DNA of 64,000 nucleotides. Origin: Corallincola platygyrae. Its GTDB lineage: Bacteria > Pseudomonadota > Gammaproteobacteria > Enterobacterales > Neiellaceae. The notes below the pieces were generated by a model. That model was not told where the DNA came from. It searched no databases and saw nothing but the letters and a program-made list of their open reading frames with translations. Positions 35,470-42,677 of this stretch are shown here, piece after piece. Both the position numbers and the translations under genes were made by a program. Every line of letters starts with the position of its first letter. Within the stretch, counting starts at the first letter, position 1. Where the stretch lies: assembly GCF_039544265.1 (NCBI RefSeq), contig NZ_BAABLI010000003.1, forward strand, positions 89,101 through 153,100, written 5' to 3'.

Positions 35470-35991
35470 ATGAACATTTCTGGCTCGGGAACCATAAACC
35501 CCTATCAATTCCAGCAACAAATGGAAGAGCACAAGCAGCAGATGGATGATGCTTTTTCCGCCGCTGATATCGATGGTAGCAGTGGCGTGACGATCGAGGA
35601 GATGACCGAAGTACTGTCAGAGCGTGGCGTTGAATTTGATACCGACAAGCTATCCCACCATTTTGAAAAGATGGATACCAACGGTGATGGCGAAGTCTCT
35701 ACTGAAGAGCGGCAGGCACTACTCGACAGTATGAAAGAGCAGATGGCGGGCATGCCGCCTGGCGGCGCTATGCCTCCACCTTCAGGTGGTCAGGAAACTG
35801 ATGACTCAGGCTCTCTGTTTGAGAGTCTGTTGCAAAGCTTAAGTGAAGATCAGGAAGAGGGCAGCGATGCGCAACAGGACCTGACTGATCTGCTTGAAAA
35901 GCTTAAATCGGAAGGATACACCGAGGACAATGTTAACCAAGCGATTGGTTATATTCAGGAGCTGATACCTACGATTAGTACCACTGCGTAG
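35470..35991 (+). CDS. EF-hand calcium-binding protein
   Basis: A 173-residue acidic protein with a pair of EF-hands at about residues 30-85: loops DIDGSSGVTIEE and DTNGDGEVSTEE, both with acidic residues at the calcium positions. A Met/Pro/Gly-rich linker (GMPPGGAMPPPSGG) separates them from an acidic helical tail. No signal peptide is evident. GGAG precedes the ATG. It lies inside the sortase locus and may be functionally tied to it, but that is inference. Confidence 0.88.
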   Translation: MNISGSGTINPYQFQQQMEEHKQQMDDAFSAADIDGSSGVTIEEMTEVLSERGVEFDTDKLSHHFEKMDTNGDGEVSTEERQALLDSMKEQMAGMPPGGAMPPPSGGQETDDSGSLFESLLQSLSEDQEEGSDAQQDLTDLLEKLKSEGYTEDNVNQAIGYIQELIPTISTTA

Positions 35992-36013
35992 GGTCAGGTA
36001 TGCCCCTTGGTTG

Positions 36014-36463
36014 TCAGGTGGTGCGCCTGACAACCAATGTCCCCGCCATCATATCGTGGAAAGCACGGTGTTTTTTCGAAACGAAGATAGGTATCAAGAA
36101 CGAGACATTCAACGAGACCAGCAGAGAGAACAACAGGCAGCGAATGAACAGCTGTTTTAGGGAAGGGCTACCGCCACTTTTCTCGTCGATCACTTCCAGT
36201 TTAAACAGGCGCTTACCCAGGTTGATGTTTAGAGACCAGTAGAGAAACAAGCCCAGCGGAATAAGCAAGAACATCACGTAGCCAATGGGAAATTGCTCCG
36301 GCGCAAAACCAATGGACTTTAGGATCGTAATCAAGGCCACTATCACAGCTATAACTGCGGTGAAATCGATTAAGAACGCCGGAATTCTAATGGCGGCGAC
36401 GGTCTGTACTTCGGTCGGAGTATCTTGCAATGACTTATTTAAGTTACGCATGTTTGTTGTCAT
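36014..36463 (-). CDS. RDD family membrane protein
   Basis: A roughly 149-residue RDD-domain protein. The first hydrophobic helix IRIPAFLIDFTAVIAVIVAL has the Arg and Asp of the family, then FLLIPLGLFLYWSLN, LGKRLFKLEVID and a last helix before KKHRAFHDMMAGTLVV. Start is one of two in-frame ATGs (36463 or 36451), both overlapping the 3' end of pdsS, so translation is probably coupled. A longer frame to 36547 lies entirely inside pdsS and is not needed. Confidence 0.82.
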   Translation of the reverse strand: MTTNMRNLNKSLQDTPTEVQTVAAIRIPAFLIDFTAVIAVIVALITILKSIGFAPEQFPIGYVMFLLIPLGLFLYWSLNINLGKRLFKLEVIDEKSGGSPSLKQLFIRCLLFSLLVSLNVSFLIPIFVSKKHRAFHDMMAGTLVVRRTT

Positions 36464-38537
36464 CGATGGGTATGACCAAGGTAAAAGCAACACCACTGCC
36501 ATCTTCCAGATTGTTGGCTGTGACCGCTGCACCATGGAAGTCTGCAATCAGCTTCACAATATGCAGGCCTAGCCCCAGGTGGCTTCCGCCGTCAGATTTC
36601 TCTTTTTCCCTAACAGATACCATGTTGTCGAACAGCTGATGTTGCATCGCTTCTGGCAGTCGCGGTCCAGTGTTCTCTATCCGTAATTCTACTTTGTTAG
36701 AGTTACGTGAAAGCCTGATTTTGATGTCACTGCCTTCAGGGGCGAAGCTCGCGGCATTGTCGACCAGTTTATCGGTAAGCTGTACCAGTAGTTCTGGTGC
36801 TATGTTGGCAACTAACGGCTGTTCGCACTCAGACAGCATCAAGTTGTGTTGGGTGTAAACGTCTTTGTATGCCGCAATAACTTCACGGAACATCAGATTC
36901 AGGTCAATGGCTTCAATCTCTTGGTCGCCATGTTTGATGCTCTCCTCCAGGCGACTGGCTTCGCTCATCGCAGTCAGCAAGCTGCTCAATCTGTTGGCAC
37001 CTTCTTTGGCGCGCTTTTGATACATTTCGCGCTCCTGTTTATCGCCATTACTCATACTCAGGTTATCCAGCGAAGAGTGGACGACCGCCAGTGGCGTGCG
37101 AAGCTCATGGGATAACTTTCGAGACAGTGTCTGCAGGTAGTTTGTGTATTGCTGTACCCGGTTTAGCAGTTCACCAAACCCGCGGCTTAGGTCGCCGATC
37201 TCATCAGACGTCCGGCTGGGTTTAAATGTCGAACTGAAGTTTCCCTGATGATCGACGGCGGATTGTGTAGATCGATTGAGTCGGCGGATCCGCCAACTAA
37301 GCCAGCTGACATAACCAAACAGGCCGGCTGCACCAATCAATAGCGCAATAGTGCTGGAAAGAAACAGTTTGCTGAAGGCGCGATCGGTCAGTGATAGATA
37401 GGACTCGCTGCTTTGCTCCAGTAGCAATACACCATATTGGACGTCATCACTTTTGAGTTCGCCGCTGCCATTCTGGGCTGATACCACCTGTTTTTTTATG
37501 GGGATGGCAGCACTGACCAGGCTACGTTCAGACGAGTGAGGTTGGCGATACCATCCCGCAGCGGTTTGGCCGTTAATCGCAGCCAGAATCGGGGCTGTTT
37601 TTTCCTGACCGAAAAGTTGCGAACTATTGCTCGGAGGTGCTGGTGGTGTTTCCAGGATCGCGCGATAGAGTGCCTTTAATGCGCCGTGGCTAGTGGTCGT
37701 TCTTGCCGGCCCATATTGGTAACTTGCCAGTTCGCCAACACTGGCTCGGTGCCAGCCCTGGCTATCAATCACTGACAGTTTTAAACTGGGCTGCTGAAAC
37801 AATGCCAGTGTTCGCTCCAAATCTACCCGGGTAGTAATGAGCCTGGGGGGCTGTTGGTCACTGAAGTTGTAATGACTGAGGTATGCGTTGTCACTGGCGA
37901 TAGCGGATGCATTGACGGCATAAAGTCCCAATTTGCCTTTGAGAAGCGCCAGCGGAACGACAGCTTCCAGATGATAACCTTGCTGGGTTTCCAGCCAGTA
38001 ACCGGCTATCTCTCGCTCGTAAAGGGTCCGATTGCCAGATTGGTATCGCGCAATCAACTGACCTGGTGCGCTGGCTGCCAAGCGGTAATCGATGCCGTTG
38101 CCGCTGCGAAGTACGATATGATCGCCATTGTTGGCAATACCGCGCATCGGATCAAAGTAGCTGCGCTCTGAATCTTCGACCGAAACATGCAGGTACAGTT
38201 TGTCGCCACGGGTAAACATGCGAAGGTCGGCTGCAAACTCACCGTTTTCAAGGCGTCGGGCGGGCATGCTTTGCCACTCATCCAAGTAGCCGTCAAGAAT
38301 CGCTATCCAAGGACGCTCAGGCGCGAATAGTGGCTCAGCACCATCTGTGCTGGCTTTTGTTACCAGTCCCCACTCCTGTTGCGCTAACAGGGAGTTAATC
38401 GCCTGACCTGTTGCTTCCAAAGATTGCAGTTGACCGGCGCGAAGGGCGCTTTCTGCTTCTCGCACATATTGGCAACCCGCCCAAGGTAGGGCCAGCATAA
38501 ATAGGCTGGCAGCCATCAACTGGCGTTTGAGCTTCAT
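36444..38537 (-). CDS. pdsS: Proteobacterial dedicated sortase system histidine kinase PdsS
   Basis: A 697-residue membrane sensor kinase. An N-terminal signal/TM is followed by a large periplasmic region in which WIAILDGYLDEWQSMPAR, YLHVSVEDSERSYFDPM and YHLEAVVPLALL resemble a CBM9/DOMON-like beta-sandwich, suggesting carbohydrate or cofactor sensing. A second TM (FLSSTIALLIGAAGLFGYVS, about residue 390) and HAMP-like segment lead to the H-box SHELRTPLAVVHSSLDNL and an ATPase domain with DKLVDNAASFAPEG and HLGLGLHIVKL. The start overlaps the pdsR stop (ATGA). Partner of PdsR. Confidence 0.93.
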   Translation of the reverse strand: MKLKRQLMAASLFMLALPWAGCQYVREAESALRAGQLQSLEATGQAINSLLAQQEWGLVTKASTDGAEPLFAPERPWIAILDGYLDEWQSMPARRLENGEFAADLRMFTRGDKLYLHVSVEDSERSYFDPMRGIANNGDHIVLRSGNGIDYRLAASAPGQLIARYQSGNRTLYEREIAGYWLETQQGYHLEAVVPLALLKGKLGLYAVNASAIASDNAYLSHYNFSDQQPPRLITTRVDLERTLALFQQPSLKLSVIDSQGWHRASVGELASYQYGPARTTTSHGALKALYRAILETPPAPPSNSSQLFGQEKTAPILAAINGQTAAGWYRQPHSSERSLVSAAIPIKKQVVSAQNGSGELKSDDVQYGVLLLEQSSESYLSLTDRAFSKLFLSSTIALLIGAAGLFGYVSWLSWRIRRLNRSTQSAVDHQGNFSSTFKPSRTSDEIGDLSRGFGELLNRVQQYTNYLQTLSRKLSHELRTPLAVVHSSLDNLSMSNGDKQEREMYQKRAKEGANRLSSLLTAMSEASRLEESIKHGDQEIEAIDLNLMFREVIAAYKDVYTQHNLMLSECEQPLVANIAPELLVQLTDKLVDNAASFAPEGSDIKIRLSRNSNKVELRIENTGPRLPEAMQHQLFDNMVSVREKEKSDGGSHLGLGLHIVKLIADFHGAAVTANNLEDGSGVAFTLVIPIDDNKHA

Positions 38538-39229
38538 CCGTTAGCCCGCCAGCGATACCCCATACCATAAGCGGTTTCGATTGCATCGAAGGCCGGGTCT
38601 ATGCGCTGGAATTTCTTTCGGATCCGCTTTATGTGAGAGGTGATGGTGTTGTTGTCCAGTACGACATTAGCGGCATCCATCAGTTGCTGCCTGTTTCGCA
38701 CGTGGCCGGGGTGTTTGGCCAGCGAATGGGTTATCCAAAACTCCGTCAGCGTAAGGTCGATAGCCTGTTGGTCCCAACACACGGACATGCGTTCGGTGTC
38801 GATGGTCAGGGCGCCACGTTCAAGTATCGCATTGGCCTGCACAGGCTTTTGTAATGCTTCGATACGGCGAAACAGAGCGACGATGCGCGCCATCATATGG
38901 GGCAGGCTGATATCTTTGGTCAGGTAATCATCTGCGCCGAGTCTAAGCCCAGAAATTACATCGAACTCGCTGTCACGTGCTGTGAGAAATACGATAGGCA
39001 GCGCAGGGGCCATGCTTCGAAGATCTCGGCAAAGTTCGAATCCGCCCTCGACCTCATCGCCCAGGCCAACATCGATAACAGCCAGATCAGGCAGGCGTTG
39101 CTGAAACGCTTCCATTGCTTTAGCCCGGTTGCTGTAAATCTTTACCTCGTACCCCATTTTTGTCAGGGCATCGCGATAATTTTCCGCTATCACCTGTTCA
39201 TCTTCGACGATGGCAATGTGCCGACCCAT
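38534..39229 (-). CDS. pdsR: Proteobacterial dedicated sortase system response regulator PdsR
   Basis: A 231-residue OmpR-family regulator. Receiver domain 1-120 has acidic residues in IVEDEQVIA, the phosphorylated Asp in LAVIDVGLGDE, and Lys in YLTKDISLP. The C-terminal winged helix includes LTLTEFWITHSLAKHPGHV and TITSHIKRIRKKFQRID. GGAG precedes the ATG. Transcribed divergently from the sortase substrate gene and coupled to pdsS. It probably controls the substrate, sortase and pdsO genes. Confidence 0.94.
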   Translation of the reverse strand: MGRHIAIVEDEQVIAENYRDALTKMGYEVKIYSNRAKAMEAFQQRLPDLAVIDVGLGDEVEGGFELCRDLRSMAPALPIVFLTARDSEFDVISGLRLGADDYLTKDISLPHMMARIVALFRRIEALQKPVQANAILERGALTIDTERMSVCWDQQAIDLTLTEFWITHSLAKHPGHVRNRQQLMDAANVVLDNNTITSHIKRIRKKFQRIDPAFDAIETAYGMGYRWRANG

Positions 39230-39280
39230 GTACCACTCCTAAACCAATCCTTTTTTCCTATTAAACCAGAAATATAGGTA

Positions 39281-39545
39281 ATACCAATCCGAATAAGAAT
39301 ATGATCTACCAGCGGGAATTTAAATCACTTTAGGCAAGGCAGGTGATTGAAGGCATAGTTGTTCTACGCCGAAATCAGCTAACGCGGCATAAAGTGATTT
39401 TAAAGCCCGCCCTACGGGGAAGTCTGAGCAAGCTCACTTCTTCGTTGCTGACATTTGCAAGGGAACAACCATTGCTGCATGACTGCGCCTTGAATTGAAC
39501 TTGCTCAGGCTTCCTGGTTGACCATATATTTATTCGGATTGGTAT
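39281..39545. mobile_element. MITE-like element, 16-bp terminal inverted repeats
   Basis: ATACCAATCCGAATAA (39281-39296) is the exact reverse complement of 39530-39545. The 265-bp unit holds no gene. The outer TA may be the target duplication. It splits the divergent pdsR/substrate promoter region. Confidence 0.7.
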
Positions 39546-39556
39546 AGTCCAAGCGG

Positions 39557-39577
39557 TTGCCATAATTCGCCACAATG
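39557..39577 (+). promoter_or_regulatory. Candidate PdsR box upstream of the sortase substrate gene
   Basis: TTGCCATAATT then CGCCACAATG: CATAATT and CACAATG ten bases apart. The first 11 bases are identical to those upstream of pdsO. It lies about 85 bases before the substrate ATG and directly after the MITE-like insertion. Confidence 0.4.
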
Positions 39578-39661
39578 TTTCATCACTTTGCCACATGCTG
39601 GCCCCTGTAGAGCCCTTTCTTGCTGCCTAAATAGCAGTATCAAATTATAAGGAGCAAGACC

Positions 39662-41998
39662 ATGGGCAGACACGCAATACCTCCACATCAACAGATTATG
39701 GATAGGCCACTGGCACTCAAAGAGCGTCAGCGAAACGTTGGTACTCCCTTGTTTGGCAGGCAGGCGCCTGCTGGTGGCGGGCGTCTGATGCGCATGCTGA
39801 AGCGGCTATTGGGTAGTCTTTGCCTGATTGCATTAGGTACCTGGTTGCTTCTTACTTTGGGGACTGCACAGGCGCGAGAGTTTAACAGCAGGGGTGAGCA
39901 GGAAGATGCCGCGCCCCAACTGATGCTCAAGCAGGGAGGCGTGTTAACCGAAGCCATGATGCTCGACTCCAGGCTGCACCTGGATATCAACGGTATGGTT
40001 GTGCGAGGTACGCTGACGCAAACCTTCAGTAACCAGACCGACGACTGGTTGGATGGCGTCTACTTACTTCCGCTGCCAGATGATGCTGCAGTCAATCGAT
40101 TACGTATGGTGATTGGCGAGCGCATCATCGAAGGTGAGATTAAAGAGAAAAAAGAAGCCAAGAAGATCTTCGAACAAGCGAAAAAGAGCGGTAAGCGAGC
40201 GACGCTACTTACTCAACGACGCCCCAATATGTTCACCAACGAAGTCGCGAATCTGCCCCCAGGTGAGAAGATAGTCGTCGAGGTCACTTATCTGCAGACG
40301 GTTAGCTATCGTGATGGCGCATTCAGTCTGCGTTTTCCAATGACTATTACACCTCGCTTTTCACCCGGTGTGCCGTTGGCTGATTTGCCTGAAGAGGAAG
40401 CGGAGCAACATATCAGCTTTTCGGACACTTTTGCGAATACCATGAGCTGGGCATTGCCTACGGACGAAGTACCAGACGCGCCAGCTATATCCCCATTTAT
40501 GTTTTCCGTTTCAGATGCTGCCAACAAGGTGCTCAATCCCATCACTATTACCGCAAGCATTAATCCGGGCATGTCACTTGAAGGGGTGAGCAGTGGCTCT
40601 CACCAACTTGTTGTGAATCAGGCGGAAGGCAAATACCAAATTAAGTTGACTGCACCGCAGGTCGCAATGGACCGAGACTTTTTGCTGAACTGGCGCCCCG
40701 CACTGGGTAAATCGCCACAGGCGGCAATGTTTACCGAGCAAGTGGATGGAGATTCCTATGGCCTATTGATGCTGATTCCACCCGCCAACCCTAAAGCTAA
40801 ACCCGGTGCAGAAGAGAGTGTGGATGCTGCAAAGTCCCTTGATCAACTGACGCTACCGAAAGAGATGATTTTTATTATCGATACCTCGGGGTCTATGGGC
40901 GGCGAACCTATTCGGCAGGCAAAAGCGAGCTTGGTACAGGCGCTGAGTTGGCTGTCGCCAAAGGATAGCTTCAACATCATTCGCTTTAGCTCGTCAGCTT
41001 CACAGCTGTTTCCATCTGCCATGCCCGCTGACGCTAGTTCAATTGCTCACGCCAAACGTTATGTCGATAATCTGAGCGCCAATGGTGGTACCAATATGAT
41101 GTCGGCGTTGAAAATGGCGCTGCCAGATCCTGAACAGAAAGCGCTGACAGATCGCGTGCGCCAAATTGTATTTATCACCGATGGCGCCGTGGGTAATGAA
41201 CAGGCGCTGTTTAAATACATTCATCATGGATTAGGGGACAGCCGTTTGTTTACCGTAGGTATTGGTGCTGCGCCAAACAGCTACTTTATGCGCCGCGCTG
41301 CTGAGTTTGGTCGAGGAACCTTTACCTTCATTAACAATACCCAGGCAGTGCAGGGGCCCATGAGTGATCTGTTCAAACGACTGTCGTCCCCGGTGGCCGA
41401 TGACATTAAGATCGAAATGGCTGATGGATCAGCCATTGAATTCTATCCCTCCAGGATCCCTGCGCTCTACCTTGGAGAGCCCCTGCTTATTGCGTTTAAA
41501 CCCGACCAATTGGCGGGAGATATGGTGATTTCTGGAAAAACATCGGGCAAAGATTGGCGTCGAACGATTGCTCTGCAGTCGCTGGCGCAAAGTGAAGGTG
41601 TAGGGAGCCTGTGGGGCCGAGCCAAGATCAAGTCGTTGATGGATGAAAAGACTGCCGGTGCGGATGCTGATGAGATACGCAGCCAGGTGTTGAGTGTTGC
41701 CCTGGCGCATCAACTAACCTCTGCCTACACCAGTTTTGTGGCGGTAGAGAAGACACCTGTACGTCCACTGAACGAGGTCAGTAAAAAAGTACCTGTGCCT
41801 AACCTGCATCCTCAGGGAACTGCCGAGCAATCCTATGCTGTGCCCAATACTGCGACTGGTGCAGAACTAAAGCTTGCCGTGGGTTCAGCCTTGTTTATGG
41901 TGGCCCTGCTGCTGATGGTTTTAGCCAACAGGAGAGTGTTAACCCAAAACAATGGTGAGTTTGATGCCGGTTTAGTCGGAGGGCGTCATGTTGTCTAG
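39662..41998 (+). CDS. Marine proteobacterial sortase target protein (VIT-VWA)
   Basis: A 778-residue surface protein, the dedicated substrate of the adjacent sortase. A long N-region precedes the signal helix (LGSLCLIALGTWLLLTLG, about residues 50-67). The VIT domain (about 85-215) has GTLTQTFSNQTDDWLDGVYL and GEIKEKKEAKKIFEQAKKSG; the VWA domain (about 395-575) starts FIIDTSGSMGGEPI with the MIDAS DxSxS. The C-terminus is a sorting signal: VPNTATG, hydrophobic helix LAVGSALFMVALLLMVLA, then NRRV. AAGGAG precedes the ATG. The 3' end overlaps the sortase gene. Confidence 0.94.
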   Translation: MGRHAIPPHQQIMDRPLALKERQRNVGTPLFGRQAPAGGGRLMRMLKRLLGSLCLIALGTWLLLTLGTAQAREFNSRGEQEDAAPQLMLKQGGVLTEAMMLDSRLHLDINGMVVRGTLTQTFSNQTDDWLDGVYLLPLPDDAAVNRLRMVIGERIIEGEIKEKKEAKKIFEQAKKSGKRATLLTQRRPNMFTNEVANLPPGEKIVVEVTYLQTVSYRDGAFSLRFPMTITPRFSPGVPLADLPEEEAEQHISFSDTFANTMSWALPTDEVPDAPAISPFMFSVSDAANKVLNPITITASINPGMSLEGVSSGSHQLVVNQAEGKYQIKLTAPQVAMDRDFLLNWRPALGKSPQAAMFTEQVDGDSYGLLMLIPPANPKAKPGAEESVDAAKSLDQLTLPKEMIFIIDTSGSMGGEPIRQAKASLVQALSWLSPKDSFNIIRFSSSASQLFPSAMPADASSIAHAKRYVDNLSANGGTNMMSALKMALPDPEQKALTDRVRQIVFITDGAVGNEQALFKYIHHGLGDSRLFTVGIGAAPNSYFMRRAAEFGRGTFTFINNTQAVQGPMSDLFKRLSSPVADDIKIEMADGSAIEFYPSRIPALYLGEPLLIAFKPDQLAGDMVISGKTSGKDWRRTIALQSLAQSEGVGSLWGRAKIKSLMDEKTAGADADEIRSQVLSVALAHQLTSAYTSFVAVEKTPVRPLNEVSKKVPVPNLHPQGTAEQSYAVPNTATGAELKLAVGSALFMVALLLMVLANRRVLTQNNGEFDAGLVGGRHVV

Positions 41999-42653
41999 AC
42001 GCCGAGATTTGCTGCTGATAGCTGCCAGTTTAATGTTGCTGTCCTCTGTCTTCCTGATTGATGGGGCTTGGATCAAAGCCAAAGCGGTCGTTGCACAATG
42101 GTTGATCGCGTCTTCTTGGCAGTCAGAGACCTCAGAGTCACGAACAGACTATCGGGTTTCAAGTTTGCCCTGGCCCTGGGCGGATACCTGGCCCATGGCA
42201 AAGTTAGAGGTGCCGCACTTGAACATCACTCAGTACGTGATGGCAGGTTTAGATGGTGAGTCCCTGGCTTTTGGGCCAGGGATGGACCCCCTGTCAACCG
42301 AGGACTCTGGGCTACTGCTAGCGGGCCATAAAGATACCCATTTCGATTACCTGCAGCGCTTGTCACCGGGGGACAAGGTTCATGTGACGCTGAAAAACCG
42401 TGAGCCTTGGGAATTTGAGGTAACGGCAACGGCAGTGGTTGAGTTGACGCCACAGGTGAGAAACATCGTGGTCAAGGAGAATCAATTGGCGCTGGTGACC
42501 TGTTATCCATTTGGCATCGAGCAGAGTGACCCAAACAAACGCTATCTGGTGCTGGCAGAGCGACGTCAGCGAGAATTGGCGTCCAGCTCCGAGGAGTTAC
42601 TCTACCTTACTCAGACAATTCCTTGGATGAGAAATCTACAGGTAAAGATGTGA
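41988..42653 (+). CDS. Class GN sortase
   Basis: A 221-residue transpeptidase that cleaves and anchors the upstream VIT-VWA protein. N-terminal membrane anchor (LLLIAASLMLLSSVFLIDG), catalytic His in LLAGHKDTHFDYLQ, catalytic Cys in LALVTCYPFG, and Arg in NKRYLVLAER. The ATG lies eleven bases inside the substrate gene in another frame, so both are made together. One sortase with one substrate is the hallmark of this system. Confidence 0.95.
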   Translation: MLSRRRDLLLIAASLMLLSSVFLIDGAWIKAKAVVAQWLIASSWQSETSESRTDYRVSSLPWPWADTWPMAKLEVPHLNITQYVMAGLDGESLAFGPGMDPLSTEDSGLLLAGHKDTHFDYLQRLSPGDKVHVTLKNREPWEFEVTATAVVELTPQVRNIVVKENQLALVTCYPFGIEQSDPNKRYLVLAERRQRELASSSEELLYLTQTIPWMRNLQVKM

Positions 42654-42677
42654 CAGCTCCCGGAAGGTCGACAGGCC

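Noticed and set aside
36464..36547. Longer start for the RDD protein
   Set aside because: The extra codons lie wholly inside pdsS and lack a ribosome-binding site; two ATGs nearer the first helix fit better.
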